Source: Flavobacterium taihuense (lineage in GTDB: Bacteria > Bacteroidota > Bacteroidia > Flavobacteriales > Flavobacteriaceae). Taken from it: a stretch of 64,000 bases of DNA. Both the position numbers and the translations under genes were made by a program. Each line of letters begins with the position of its first letter. Position 1 is the first letter of the stretch. Shown piece by piece: positions 25,855-34,844 of this stretch. The notes below the pieces were generated by a model that saw nothing but the letters and a program-made list of their open reading frames with translations, was not told where the DNA came from and made no database searches. The stretch is taken from assembly GCF_019351435.1 (NCBI RefSeq), contig NZ_JAHWYN010000018.1, forward strand, positions 29,929-93,928. Direction: 5' to 3'.

Positions 25855-28053
25855 ATGAGGATAGTTTTGTTAGTTTTTTTATGGTTTAATTTCTTTGGTG
25901 CAGCTTTAAATGGCCAAACACAATTGCCTATTAAAAGAGAAATTGATAAATTAACTACGCAAGCAACCAAACTTCGTGAGTCCGGTAATTTTGAAAAATC
26001 TTTACTGATTTCAAGAATAGCTTTGCGCAAATCGATAGTTATACACGACAATGTTCTCATTGCCGAAAATTATAATAATGTTGCGGCCAATTATAATGAT
26101 TTAGTCGAATTCGACAAGGCTATTTTTTACTACAATAAAGCCTTGATTTATGCTAATTTCACCGAAAACGATACTATAAAACAGAGGATTAATAATAATC
26201 TTGGAAATATGTATTGTTTTGAAAAAAAGAAATACGAAAAAGGTATTCTTTATTATAGAAAAGCACTTGAATATAGTAAAAAAATAACTGATTCTTCTCA
26301 AATGGCTTTTACGAATCTTAATATAGCTTGGGCTTTTTTTGATATTGGCAAGTTTAAAGAAGGTCGGGAAAATTTGAAAATGATTAATGCCTATTATAAA
26401 AAGCATGCTAATAATTCAATTCTTGTAGTATTAAACATGCTTAACGGCATGTATTTCAATTATAAAAATGAAGATGTAAAAGCTGAGTTTTATTTTAAAG
26501 AAGCCATTCGACTTGGAAAAAAACTTAATGCGAAATCAGACTTGTCTTTTTCTCATTTAGAATTTTCAAAATTTTTGTTACAACGAAAAGACTATAAAAG
26601 AGCCTATGAAAATCTAGATTTGTACACTAAACTCAATGATGAAATTTATGCTGATGAAAAATTAGAGAAAGCAAATGTTGAAGGGATTAATTTTGAATTG
26701 GATGAATATAAAAGAACTATTGATAAAATTGAAAATGAAAAGGATTTGCAATATCAGAGTTTAAAAAAATCAAGAATCATTGTGTTACTTTTTATAATTG
26801 CCATTTTTGTATTGCTGCTTTTTCTGAATTCATTGATTAAAAATAACAGGTTTCGACTGAAATCAAACGCCGATTTGATGTTGGCTAATGAGGAATTGAT
26901 TGTCGCCAATAAAAAGGCACAAGAATCGGCTATTTTAAAAACACAATTTGTATCAACCATTAGTCATGAATTAAGAACCCCTCTTTATGGTGTAGTAGGG
27001 ATTACTGATTTACTTTTAGAAGAACATAAAGAACTTGCCTCAAGTCCGCATTTGAATTCCTTAAAATTCTCAGCACGTTATTTGCTGTCATTAGTAAATG
27101 ATATTTTACAGATCAATAAAATTGAAGAAAACAAAATTGTGTTGGATAATTTAACATTCAATTTGACCGACGAATTAAATATGGTAAAGAATTCACTGTC
27201 ATTTATTGCTAAAAAGAATAATAATAAAGTGTATGTGCATGTCGATCAATTAATTCCAGAAAATTTAATTGGTGACAAACTTCGGTTTGCTCAAATTTTG
27301 ATGAATTTGATAAGTAATGCATTAAAATTTACCAAAAATGGTGATGTTCATCTTATTGCAAATCAGCTTAAAGAAGTTGCTGGAATACATACTATTGAGA
27401 TTAAAATAAAAGATAATGGAATAGGTATTGCTCCTTTGGATCAGGATAAAATCTTTGATAAATTTGTTCAGGTAGGAAGAAAAGAAGTAGATTATCAGGG
27501 GACAGGTCTTGGTTTATCAATAGTTAAAAGACTCTTGGAATTATTTGGTAGTGATATTGCTGTTGAAAGTGAATTAGGAAGGGGTACAACATTCACTTTT
27601 GTTGTCGATTTTGAATATAGTGCAACTAAAACCAATGAAATAATAAGTAATATTCAAGTTGATTTGACTTCAAGTCAAGTATTCAAAGTTCTGGTTGTAG
27701 AGGATAATCATATCAATCAATTAATAACCAAAAAGACTATTGAAAAAAATAATTATTCTTGTATAGTTGTAGATGATGGATTTCAAGCGTTAGAAATTTT
27801 AAAAACGGAAGAGTTTGATATCATTTTAATGGATATCAATATGCCTCTAATGAATGGCTTTGAAACAACTAGAAGAATTAGGCAGGAAGGAATTGAAACC
27901 CCAATAATAGCTTTGACTGCTTTTGATAAAAATGAAATTACGGATGAAGCAATAATGGCTGGTATGAATGATATTATTGTAAAACCTTTTGAGTCTGTGC
28001 AATTATTTAAAATTATAAATTGCCTCATTTTAAAGACAAAAAGCGTTGTTTGA
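25855..28053 (+). CDS. TPR-containing hybrid sensor histidine kinase/response regulator
   Basis: 732 residues. A signal peptide (ends NGQ) leads into TPR-like repeats (about 30-290) in the periplasm, one membrane helix (about 306-325), HisKA with H371 (STISHELRTPL), and HATPase with N box (NLISNALKF), DNGIGIAP and GTGLGLSI. A C-terminal receiver has the phospho-acceptor D660 (MDINMPLMNG) and K in VKPF. The phosphate probably moves from H371 to D660 and then onward, as no DNA-binding output domain is present. Periplasmic TPR kinases of this layout are typical of Bacteroidota. The signal sensed is unknown. The bidirectional terminator overlaps its stop codon. Confidence 0.9.
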   Translation: MRIVLLVFLWFNFFGAALNGQTQLPIKREIDKLTTQATKLRESGNFEKSLLISRIALRKSIVIHDNVLIAENYNNVAANYNDLVEFDKAIFYYNKALIYANFTENDTIKQRINNNLGNMYCFEKKKYEKGILYYRKALEYSKKITDSSQMAFTNLNIAWAFFDIGKFKEGRENLKMINAYYKKHANNSILVVLNMLNGMYFNYKNEDVKAEFYFKEAIRLGKKLNAKSDLSFSHLEFSKFLLQRKDYKRAYENLDLYTKLNDEIYADEKLEKANVEGINFELDEYKRTIDKIENEKDLQYQSLKKSRIIVLLFIIAIFVLLLFLNSLIKNNRFRLKSNADLMLANEELIVANKKAQESAILKTQFVSTISHELRTPLYGVVGITDLLLEEHKELASSPHLNSLKFSARYLLSLVNDILQINKIEENKIVLDNLTFNLTDELNMVKNSLSFIAKKNNNKVYVHVDQLIPENLIGDKLRFAQILMNLISNALKFTKNGDVHLIANQLKEVAGIHTIEIKIKDNGIGIAPLDQDKIFDKFVQVGRKEVDYQGTGLGLSIVKRLLELFGSDIAVESELGRGTTFTFVVDFEYSATKTNEIISNIQVDLTSSQVFKVLVVEDNHINQLITKKTIEKNNYSCIVVDDGFQALEILKTEEFDIILMDINMPLMNGFETTRRIRQEGIETPIIALTAFDKNEITDEAIMAGMNDIIVKPFESVQLFKIINCLILKTKSVV

Positions 28054-28069
28054 TAGCAACGCTTTTTTT
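28038..28069. terminator. terminator shared by the hybrid kinase and hsp20
   Basis: An 11-bp perfect stem (28038-28048 with 28057-28067) has an 8-base loop, with A-run and T-run on the two sides. It overlaps the kinase stop codon (28051-28053). The small heat-shock gene converges on it from the other strand. Confidence 0.8.
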
Positions 28070-28089
28070 AATTTTTATTTTTTTTTCTT

Positions 28090-28557
28090 TTATTTAATGG
28101 AAATAGATTTTAATGATTTTTTTCTGTCGCCAGGTTTTTTAGCAATAGTAACATCAAGTATGCCGTCTTTGTATGTGGCTTCTATCTTGTTTTCATCAGC
28201 ATAATCTGGAAGATTAAAAGATCTGTAAAAGGATTGATAATTGAATTCTTTTCGAACATAATCATCTTTTTTACTGGACTCTTTTTTTTCTTCTTTTTCT
28301 GCAGAAATGACTAGCATATTATTGTCAACTTCAATTTTGAAGTCTTCTTTTTTTAAACCAGGGGCAGCTAGTTCAATTTCCAGTTTTGTATCAGTTTCTT
28401 TTAAGTTTACTGATGGTAAATTAACCCCAATAGCCGAAATACTTCTATCAGCCCAATCAGAAATATCTCTTGTAAAAAAATCTTCAAATAAAGGGTTTAC
28501 TAACTTGCTTACAACTGAGGGGAACATGCCGTCTCCTCTTTTGATCATTGTTTCCAT
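28090..28557 (-). CDS. small heat-shock protein, Hsp20/alpha-crystallin family
   Basis: 155 residues. The alpha-crystallin domain spans about 45-145 (LPSVNLKETDTKLEIELAAPG at its start, KDGILDVTIAKK near the end), and the C-terminal I-S-I motif used for oligomer assembly is present (KSISIK). It acts as an ATP-independent holdase for unfolding proteins in the cytoplasm. The start MIKRGDGMFPS, or the METMIKR start three residues earlier, is typical of Flavobacterial members. A -7-like TAAATTTG on the minus strand lies at 28592-28599. It converges with the hybrid kinase gene. Confidence 0.93.
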   Translation of the reverse strand: METMIKRGDGMFPSVVSKLVNPLFEDFFTRDISDWADRSISAIGVNLPSVNLKETDTKLEIELAAPGLKKEDFKIEVDNNMLVISAEKEEKKESSKKDDYVRKEFNYQSFYRSFNLPDYADENKIEATYKDGILDVTIAKKPGDRKKSLKSISIK

Positions 28558-28641
28558 AACTTGATTATTTAAGAGTTAAAAAATAAGTCATCAAATTTAC
28601 ATCAAATAGAGTCTTAATAAGCTGATATTTATCATGTTATG

Positions 28642-28680
28642 AAAAAAAAACACTATTTAACTTAACGTTAGAAAGTGCTT
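28642..28680 (-). terminator. probable terminator of the DEAD-box helicase gene
   Basis: A 7-bp stem (28648-28654 with 28674-28680, one G-U pair) is followed on the minus strand by nine T. It starts 33 bases after the helicase stop codon. The loop is long (19 bases), so this is a moderate call. Confidence 0.5.
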
Positions 28681-28712
28681 TATTACAATTTAAAATATAA
28701 TCAATTTTGGAA

Positions 28713-29963
28713 TTAATACCAACGTTTTTTATTCTGTTTTGATGTTGTTGATTTCCTAGATTTGTGGGCACCAGCACTGCGATTTGAATTTTTCGGTGCA
28801 CCAGTTTCGGACATTGGATTTCCTGAATGCCATGGGTAAGGATGATCGTTTATAGTTTGAACATCCACTTTTATTAATTTTTGTATGTCTTTCCAATAAT
28901 CCTTTTCGTCTTTGCTACAAAAAGAGATAGCAATTCCACCATTTCCTGCACGACCCGTTCTACCAATGCGGTGAACATAAGTCTCGGGAATGTTAGGTAA
29001 ATCAAAATTGATTACAAAAGGGAGTTGATCAATATCAATACCACGAGCTGCAATATCGGTTGCTACTAGGACACCAACTTCTTTATTTTTGAAAGCTTCA
29101 AGAACTCGCTGTCTGGCATTTTGAGATTTATCACCGTGAATGGCCTCGGCTGCAATGTTGTTTTTACGTAATGCTTTTACTACGTTGTCAGCACCGTGCT
29201 TTGTTCTTGAAAAAACAAGTACATCCGATAAATTTTCATTTTTTATCAAATGATATAATAAGTTTCTTTTTTCAGTTTTATCAACAAAATACACACGCTG
29301 TTCGACATTTTCAGCGGTAGATGAAACAGGGGAAACAGTAACAGTTTCAGGATCCGTAAGGAATATTTCGGCCAATTCTCGAATGGCTATTGGCATCGTT
29401 GCTGAAAAGAAAAGAGTTTGTCTGTTTTTCGGAGTAAGCTTTACAATTTTTTTGACATCATTAACAAAACCCATATCAAGCATTTGATCGGCTTCATCTA
29501 ATACCAAGGTATGCAAATGATCTAAATCAACAAAACCTTGTTTGTGTAGATCTAATAAACGTCCTGGTGTAGCAATTAGGATATCGACACCATTTTTAAG
29601 AGCGTCTACTTGCGGATTTTGTGAAACTCCTCCAAAAAGTGTCAATTGTGTCAAATTGGTGTATTTGCCATAAGTGTCAAAACTTTGTCCAATTTGAACG
29701 GCTAATTCTCTTGTAGGCGTAACGACAAGTGCGCGAATTACCTTTGCTTTTTTTGTTGAACCTACTATTCTGTGTAATTGATGTATAATTGGAATAGCAA
29801 AAGCTGCTGTTTTTCCTGTTCCTGTCTGTGCACAACCCACTAAATCTTTTCCTGCCAATACGATTGGAATGGATTTTTCCTGAATGGGTGTCGCTTCTAT
29901 ATAGCCTTCTTCAAATACGGCTTTTTGTATACTTTTTGAAAGTGATAAATCTTCGAATAACAT
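28713..29963 (-). CDS. DEAD-box ATP-dependent RNA helicase, RhlE-like
   Basis: 416 residues with all helicase motifs: Q motif (ATPIQEKSIP), motif I AQTGTGKT 45-52, PTRELA, motif II DEAD 156-159, SAT, and motif VI HRIGRTGRAG. The C-terminal tail is short, basic and Ser/Lys-rich (SRKSTTSKQNKKRWY), as in RhlE-type enzymes acting on rRNA or mRNA structure, often in the cold. The minus-strand -7 element TATCTTTG lies 46 bases upstream of the start. The exact RNA target is not known. Confidence 0.92.
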   Translation of the reverse strand: MLFEDLSLSKSIQKAVFEEGYIEATPIQEKSIPIVLAGKDLVGCAQTGTGKTAAFAIPIIHQLHRIVGSTKKAKVIRALVVTPTRELAVQIGQSFDTYGKYTNLTQLTLFGGVSQNPQVDALKNGVDILIATPGRLLDLHKQGFVDLDHLHTLVLDEADQMLDMGFVNDVKKIVKLTPKNRQTLFFSATMPIAIRELAEIFLTDPETVTVSPVSSTAENVEQRVYFVDKTEKRNLLYHLIKNENLSDVLVFSRTKHGADNVVKALRKNNIAAEAIHGDKSQNARQRVLEAFKNKEVGVLVATDIAARGIDIDQLPFVINFDLPNIPETYVHRIGRTGRAGNGGIAISFCSKDEKDYWKDIQKLIKVDVQTINDHPYPWHSGNPMSETGAPKNSNRSAGAHKSRKSTTSKQNKKRWY

Positions 29964-30008
29964 ATTTTTGGTATTAAATATCCTGTATTAAGTACATAGA
30001 TAAGGGGG

Positions 30009-30016
30009 CAAAGATA
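30009..30016 (-). promoter_or_regulatory. -7 element (TATCTTTG) of the helicase gene
   Basis: Read on the minus strand, TATCTTTG matches TAnnTTTG, 46 bases before the helicase start. The -33 element is weak. Confidence 0.5.
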
Positions 30017-30073
30017 GTGTTATTATTTTTGATGCATATTAATTTTTGAATTCCAGCAATCTACAATTGCATT

Positions 30074-31114
30074 TTATGGTACAATAGAATTTTGTGCTTT
30101 CATAAAATCGGTTACTAAATAACCAATAAGTTTTCCAATTAAATGACTGTTTTTATCTTCTCCTAAGTCTGGTGCACCTTCGCAAATATGCAAGTAGGTT
30201 GCGTTTCTGTTTTTTGCAAAAAAAGAAATGAATTGACGTAACTCTTCAATTGAAAAACCACTTAGTGTCATCGCACTACTCGCAATATTTGGGATTGCAT
30301 CCAAATCGATTTCGATTCCAAAAGGATCATTTTTGATAAAATCAAGTGCGGTAACCATTTCCAGATTGAAATCTTTTTCTTTTCTTATATTGACACTGTC
30401 GTACGTATTGTAGCGTACTCGGTCTTCAATTTTTTTGATAATATCCAATACACTTTTGGAAGTATAATTTTCATGTAGTCCAAATATGAAATATTTTTTC
30501 AAAAAACCTTCCTCAAATGCATATGAAAAACCATTACCGCTATGGCGCCCTTCCAAAATTCTAAAATCAGAATGAGCATCAAAATTTATGGCATTTATAG
30601 CTTTTCCCTTGGCAAGCGCCGCTCCTTTGATATTGCCGTATGCATTGTTATGGCCACCACCAATTACAATTGGAATTTTGCCGGATTGTATGATTTTGCA
30701 TATAATATGAGAAACTTCTTTGTCAATTGCTTCTACCAATTGACTTAGTTTGGACCGATCATCAATATCATTGAAATCTAGATTTTCGACTTCTTTCATT
30801 TCTTGCTTTACGTTCAGCTGACCTAATACGATAATTTGATTGCCTTTTGAAAAACGATTATGCTGAATATTTGCAATACTTTTTATGGCACTTTGCCATG
30901 CAGATGCAGCACCAGGTCGGCCATAATTAGCTCTAACACCAATGTCTTCCGGGATTCCGAACAAAACAAATTTAGCTTCGCTTGATTTAATAAAGTCTAT
31001 GGGATCGGTATCCTTTGGAATTGTAAGTATTTTTTCGCCAAATTTAATTTCGCCACTACGGTGGTTGGTGATTTTGGCTAGGTCGTTAATACTGAATGTG
31101 ATAAGTTTTTCCAT
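30074..31114 (-). CDS. hutG: arginase-family hydrolase, probable formimidoylglutamase
   Basis: 346 residues of the ureohydrolase fold with the dimanganese ligands visible: GGGHNN, NFDAHSDFR and EIDLDAI. Relatives in Flavobacteria with this N-terminal extension (about 40 residues before the core) are annotated as formimidoylglutamase, which splits N-formimidoyl-glutamate to glutamate and formamide, the last step of histidine degradation. The hutI gene lies 1 kb away on the same strand and supports this. Agmatinase or arginase activity is a weaker alternative. It is divergent from the coiled-coil protein gene. Confidence 0.8.
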   Translation of the reverse strand: MEKLITFSINDLAKITNHRSGEIKFGEKILTIPKDTDPIDFIKSSEAKFVLFGIPEDIGVRANYGRPGAASAWQSAIKSIANIQHNRFSKGNQIIVLGQLNVKQEMKEVENLDFNDIDDRSKLSQLVEAIDKEVSHIICKIIQSGKIPIVIGGGHNNAYGNIKGAALAKGKAINAINFDAHSDFRILEGRHSGNGFSYAFEEGFLKKYFIFGLHENYTSKSVLDIIKKIEDRVRYNTYDSVNIRKEKDFNLEMVTALDFIKNDPFGIEIDLDAIPNIASSAMTLSGFSIEELRQFISFFAKNRNATYLHICEGAPDLGEDKNSHLIGKLIGYLVTDFMKAQNSIVP

Positions 31115-31170
31115 AAAAATATATTTACCAAAAATAATATAATTGTATTAAGTTGCGTTATATATATTAT

Positions 31171-31178
31171 TAAATTTG
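31171..31178 (+). promoter_or_regulatory. -7 element (TAAATTTG) before the coiled-coil protein gene
   Basis: TAAATTTG matches TAnnTTTG and lies 22 bases before the ATG at 31200, in the 85-base divergent interval with hutG. Confidence 0.45.
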
Positions 31179-31199
31179 TAAAAACAATTATATTTTAAC

Positions 31200-32075
31200 A
31201 TGGAAAATCAAAAAAACAATTCAAGTCTAAAGGCAGTCATAGCCGTTTTAGCTATTTTATTAGTAGGGAGTTTAGTTTATATTTTTAAAATGTCTTCTGA
31301 AGTTGAAGCTGTTCATACTGAAGTTGTAAAAGTTGGATCAGAGAAAGAATCAGTTTTGAAAGATTTGCAAGATCTAAAAGCAACTTATGATGCTGCAATT
31401 GCAGAAAATACCTCAATGTCTGAAGAATTGATTCAAGAAAGAGATAAAGTAGTTAATTTGATGGATGAACTTAAAAAATCAAATGGTGATTTATCAAAAT
31501 TCAAAAATCAAGTTCAATCCCTTCAAGGCCACATGAAAGAATTGATGAAAGAAAATGAAGGCTTGAAAAAACAAAATGTAACTTTAACAAGTCAACGTGA
31601 TAGTACAGTAGTTGTTTTGGGTCAAGCTCAAAAATTTAATGAAGTATTAGTGGGACAAAATGAGGAACTAGCAAAAACGGTTGACAAGGGATCTAAATTA
31701 TCAGTTTTGAATTTGCAAACTGCAGCTTATAAGTTAAAAAGTTCGGGTAAAGAAATTGCTACAGATAAAGCAAGTAGAGCCAATGTTCTTAAAATAAGTT
31801 TCACTATTGCTGAAAATTCAATTGCAAAATCTGGTGATAAAGATTATTATGTACAGGTTATTGACAGTAAAAATAATGTTTTAGGTGAGGCTAAAACGAT
31901 TACTTTTGGTGATAAGACGTTGTCTTATAGTTTTGTTTCCAGTGTAAAATATGAAAATAAAACGGTGCAGGTTTCACAAGATTTAGCAGGTAAAGATTTT
32001 GCTAAAGGAATGTATTCTGTTAATGTTTTCGATAAAGATCAATTGGTTTCTTCAACAAATTTTTCTTTGAAATAA
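31200..32075 (+). CDS. membrane-anchored coiled-coil protein of unknown function
   Basis: 291 residues: a short cytoplasmic N terminus, one membrane helix (about 11-29, AVIAVLAILLVGSLVYIF), a long coiled coil (about 33-165, heptad-rich E/K/L) and a C-terminal beta-rich domain (about 170-291) that ends in FSLK. Flavobacterial relatives are sometimes labelled chromosome-partitioning protein, but no Walker motif or ParA feature is present and I do not accept that label. The topology suggests an envelope protein with its C-terminal domain in the periplasm. It sits alone between hutG and hutI on the opposite strand. Confidence 0.7.
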   Translation: MENQKNNSSLKAVIAVLAILLVGSLVYIFKMSSEVEAVHTEVVKVGSEKESVLKDLQDLKATYDAAIAENTSMSEELIQERDKVVNLMDELKKSNGDLSKFKNQVQSLQGHMKELMKENEGLKKQNVTLTSQRDSTVVVLGQAQKFNEVLVGQNEELAKTVDKGSKLSVLNLQTAAYKLKSSGKEIATDKASRANVLKISFTIAENSIAKSGDKDYYVQVIDSKNNVLGEAKTITFGDKTLSYSFVSSVKYENKTVQVSQDLAGKDFAKGMYSVNVFDKDQLVSSTNFSLK

Positions 32076-32092
32076 TTAAAATAACCACACTA

Positions 32093-32130
32093 TAAAAGAG
32101 CGATATTCAAAATTGAATATCGCTCTTTTA
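32093..32130. terminator. bidirectional terminator between the coiled-coil gene and hutI
   Basis: Perfect 18-bp inverted repeat (32093-32110 with 32113-32130) with A/T-rich flanks, between convergent genes. It starts 18 bases after one stop and ends 36 bases before the other. Confidence 0.85.
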
Positions 32131-32165
32131 TTTTATATCAAATTCTTAGAAAGTAGTGTCGTCGT

Positions 32166-33401
32166 TTAATAGATTTTACCATTCAAAAGCACACTATCTA
32201 TTAAGTTACTTCCAAAAGCATAAGGCAATTGATAGTATGATGGGATTGTTTTTGTAATGATTAGATTGGCTTTTTTTCCTTTTGTTATGCTTCCATGAGT
32301 TTCTGAAATTCCCATTGCATATGCACCGTTTATGGTAGCGGCATTTATAGCTTCTTCGGGAGTCATTTTCATTTTAATGCAGGCAGTGGCAACAACAAAA
32401 TTCATATTTCCTGATGGAGTAGAACCAGGATTATAATCGGTTGCAAGCGCCAAAGGGAGTCCTGCTGCAATCATATTGCGTGCAGGCGTGTAAGGAATGC
32501 TTAAAAAATACGAACATGAAGGCAAAGCGACTGGCATTGTTTCTGAATTTTTTAGGGCTTCAATGTCTTCTGGAGTCATTATTTCCAGATGGTCTACTGA
32601 AAGCGCATTGTATTTTACACCCGCTTGAATACCGCCAATAGAATTAAATTGATTGACATGTATTTTTGGCTTTAAGCCAAAAGCTATTCCTGCGTTCATA
32701 ATTTGTTCGGTTTCTTCGACTGAAAAATAACCTGATTCACAAAAGACATCAATAAAATCGGCCAATTTGTTCTTGGCAATCTCAGGAAGCATTTTGTTAA
32801 CAATACAATCGATGTATCCTTTTTTATTTTCTTTAAAAGCAGCAGGAAAGGCGTGTGCTCCAAGAAAAGTTGCTTTTATGGCTATGGGGTAGTTTTGGGA
32901 TAATTTTTTGATTACACGCAGCATTTTCAGCTCTCCGTCAACGGTGAGACCATAGCCCGATTTGATTTCGACGGCTCCGGTTCCCAGTCGAATTACTTCT
33001 TCGAGACGTGCTTTTGATTGAGTGTAAATTTCTTCTTCGGAAGTTTCGTTAAGTTTTTTTGCCGAATTTAAGATTCCACCACCACGATTGGCAATTTCTT
33101 CATAGGTCATTCCATTTATGCGATCAACAAACTCTTGCTCGCGATTGCCAGCGTAGACAATGTGAGTATGGCTGTCACACCAGGAGGGAAGGATTATTTT
33201 ACCAGACACATCAATTGTGGTGTCGGCGATAATTTTTGGTAAATTATCCATAGAACCAAAATCAGCAATCAAATCGTCTTTGATAAGTAAAAAAGCGTTC
33301 TTAATTGTTGGCAAAATAGCCATCTCAGCTCCAGACACTTTTAAAACGGAATTTTCTCGAACTTGAAGTAGTTCTTTAATATTTACTATTAATGTAGTCA
33401 T
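32166..33401 (-). CDS. hutI: imidazolonepropionase
   Basis: 411 residues, an amidohydrolase with the metal-binding motif SHTHIVYAGNREQEF and substrate-loop residues typical of HutI. It opens 4-imidazolone-5-propanoate to N-formimidoyl-L-glutamate, the third step of histidine degradation. The product is the substrate of the hutG product encoded 1 kb away. The genes for steps 1 and 2 (hutH, hutU) are not in the window. It is 7 bases from the glutaminyl cyclase gene upstream on the same strand, so the two may be cotranscribed. Confidence 0.92.
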   Translation of the reverse strand: MTTLIVNIKELLQVRENSVLKVSGAEMAILPTIKNAFLLIKDDLIADFGSMDNLPKIIADTTIDVSGKIILPSWCDSHTHIVYAGNREQEFVDRINGMTYEEIANRGGGILNSAKKLNETSEEEIYTQSKARLEEVIRLGTGAVEIKSGYGLTVDGELKMLRVIKKLSQNYPIAIKATFLGAHAFPAAFKENKKGYIDCIVNKMLPEIAKNKLADFIDVFCESGYFSVEETEQIMNAGIAFGLKPKIHVNQFNSIGGIQAGVKYNALSVDHLEIMTPEDIEALKNSETMPVALPSCSYFLSIPYTPARNMIAAGLPLALATDYNPGSTPSGNMNFVVATACIKMKMTPEEAINAATINGAYAMGISETHGSITKGKKANLIITKTIPSYYQLPYAFGSNLIDSVLLNGKIY

Positions 33402-33408
33402 TTTTAAT

Positions 33409-34479
33409 TTATTCAGAAACTGTTATTTCAAACATCTTGTCCCAGTTTTTTCCAGTTACAAATATGGTTTTGGTTTTGGGATTGTAAGCAATTCCGTTTA
33501 GAACATCATCTTGAGTCACTTTAAGAAACTTACGTAAGCCAGACATATCCAAAATTCCTTCAACAGCTCCAGTGTTTGGATTTACCACTGCAATGGCGTC
33601 TTTTGTCCAAACATTGGTGTAAATTTTACCATTGATCCATTCCAATTCATTGATGGCTTTTATTTTGGAATCGCCCGAATATACATTGATATAGTCAATC
33701 ATTTTTTGGGTTTTTGGATCCATTTTCCAAATTTTTTCTGTTTTATCAGTTTGGTAAATATAAGTGCCATCATTGGTCATTCCCCAACCTTCAATGTCCT
33801 TGTCATAAGTGAAGGTTTTTTCTAATTTTAGTGTTTTAGCATCGTATATAAAACCTGTTTTTTCCTGCCAGGTCAATTGGTATAATTTACCGTTTATAAA
33901 GGTTATTCCTTCTCCGAAATATTTTTCGTCAAGGTTAATTTGCTTATATACTTTTCCTGTTTTATAATCGTATTTTCGTAAAAAGGATTTGCAGCTTATT
34001 CCTGAACCACTAGTACCAGAACCAGTACTCTCATATAATGTGTCATTGTGAAACTCAAAGCCTTCAGTAAATGCAGATATATCGTGTGGAAAAGTATTTA
34101 CAATTTTGTATTTTAATAATTTAGGTTGCACATTAGAAACCAATTCTATTCTTGCAGTTGCTTCAGAATTTTCGCCTCCAAAATAAACTAAAGCCTTAAG
34201 ATTTTGGTAACCCAATTTTTGATCTTTTAAGTTGAAGTTTAGTTTCTCATTTCCTTTTTTGAAACCTACTTTTTTATCATTAACATAATAGATAATGCTG
34301 TCGATTTCTTTAGAATTTGGGTTTAAAACACCTAATAAAAGCGCATCATCAGAAACATATTGTGCTTTATAATTGGAATTATCGAAGGTAAATATAGAAT
34401 TTTCACCATTTTTTGTGTTCCCGCATTTTGTTAAAATGATTCCTAAGAAAATGATAAATAGGAAGTTATAGTTTTTCAT
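33409..34479 (-). CDS. glutaminyl-peptide cyclotransferase, bacterial beta-propeller type, lipoprotein
   Basis: 356 residues. The N terminus has a short hydrophobic run and a lipobox-like TKC at 17-19. An Ig-like stretch occupies about 25-115, then the five-bladed propeller of glutamine cyclotransferases begins (FPHDISAFTEGFEF, YESTGSGTSG, YFGEGITF, GWGMTNDGTYIYQTD). The enzyme converts N-terminal Gln to pyroglutamate on exported proteins, which would fit the many Sec-exported proteins starting with Gln after signal cleavage in this window. A good minus-strand promoter (TTTG, 19 bases, TATATTGG) lies just upstream. Confidence 0.87.
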   Translation of the reverse strand: MKNYNFLFIIFLGIILTKCGNTKNGENSIFTFDNSNYKAQYVSDDALLLGVLNPNSKEIDSIIYYVNDKKVGFKKGNEKLNFNLKDQKLGYQNLKALVYFGGENSEATARIELVSNVQPKLLKYKIVNTFPHDISAFTEGFEFHNDTLYESTGSGTSGSGISCKSFLRKYDYKTGKVYKQINLDEKYFGEGITFINGKLYQLTWQEKTGFIYDAKTLKLEKTFTYDKDIEGWGMTNDGTYIYQTDKTEKIWKMDPKTQKMIDYINVYSGDSKIKAINELEWINGKIYTNVWTKDAIAVVNPNTGAVEGILDMSGLRKFLKVTQDDVLNGIAYNPKTKTIFVTGKNWDKMFEITVSE

Positions 34480-34499
34480 AGTTTTGATATTTTAAAAAG

Positions 34500-34530
34500 C
34501 CAATATACAACGATAATTTTAAGAGGCAAA
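34500..34530 (-). promoter_or_regulatory. promoter of the glutaminyl cyclase gene
   Basis: On the minus strand, TTTG (34530-34527), 19 bases, then TATATTGG (34507-34500), one base away from the -7 consensus. Its -33 element lies 4 bases from that of the divergent SRP RNA promoter. Confidence 0.55.
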
Positions 34531-34534
34531 GCCC

Positions 34535-34564
34535 TTGCAAAAATATAAAAAGATTGTATATTTG
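34535..34564 (+). promoter_or_regulatory. promoter of the SRP RNA gene
   Basis: TTG (34535-34537), exactly 19 bases, then TATATTTG (34557-34564), matching the Bacteroidota consensus. The RNA 5' stem begins 4 bases later. Confidence 0.8.
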
Positions 34565-34567
34565 CAC

Positions 34568-34662
34568 TGGCAAGTCCTACACGACCAGCTCCTGCAGACT
34601 CCCCCAGGATGGGAACATAGCAAGGGTACGTGGTTGAGCGGTGCGATGTAGATCGCTTGCCA
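34568..34662 (+). ncRNA. ffs: signal recognition particle RNA, small bacterial type
   Basis: About 95 bases. The ends pair (TGGCAAG 34568-34574 with CTTGCCA 34656-34662). Domain IV, the binding site of Ffh, is visible: an ATG/CAT stem (34609-34611, 34616-34618) closes a GGAA tetraloop (34612-34615), followed by the conserved AGCA of the internal loop (34619-34622). The RNA joins Ffh to target membrane proteins to the Sec machinery. A T-run follows at 34663-34669, and a hairpin terminator at 34713 may catch read-through. The promoter directly upstream fixes the 5' end within a few bases. Confidence 0.9.
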
Positions 34663-34712
34663 TTTTTTTCTTTTTAATTTTCAAATTCTTTTAAAGAATT
34701 ATGCAAAAGCAG

Positions 34713-34737
34713 TCTTCCTTCGGGAGGATTTTTTTAT
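34713..34737 (+). terminator. UUCG-loop terminator downstream of the SRP RNA
   Basis: A 6-bp stem (34713-34718 with 34723-34728, one G-U pair) is capped by TTCG and followed by seven T. Confidence 0.65.
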
Positions 34738-34844
34738 TTTTACCCAAATTGAGATTTCAATTTAGTTGATAAATTGAAAAGTCGATTATTTTGAAATACA
34801 GTATGTTGTATTTGTAAACTGATCATAATCCATAATATAAAATA

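Noticed and set aside
31200..32075. Chromosome-partitioning (ParA) label for the coiled-coil protein
   Set aside because: No Walker motif; the sequence is one membrane helix, a coiled coil and a beta-rich domain.
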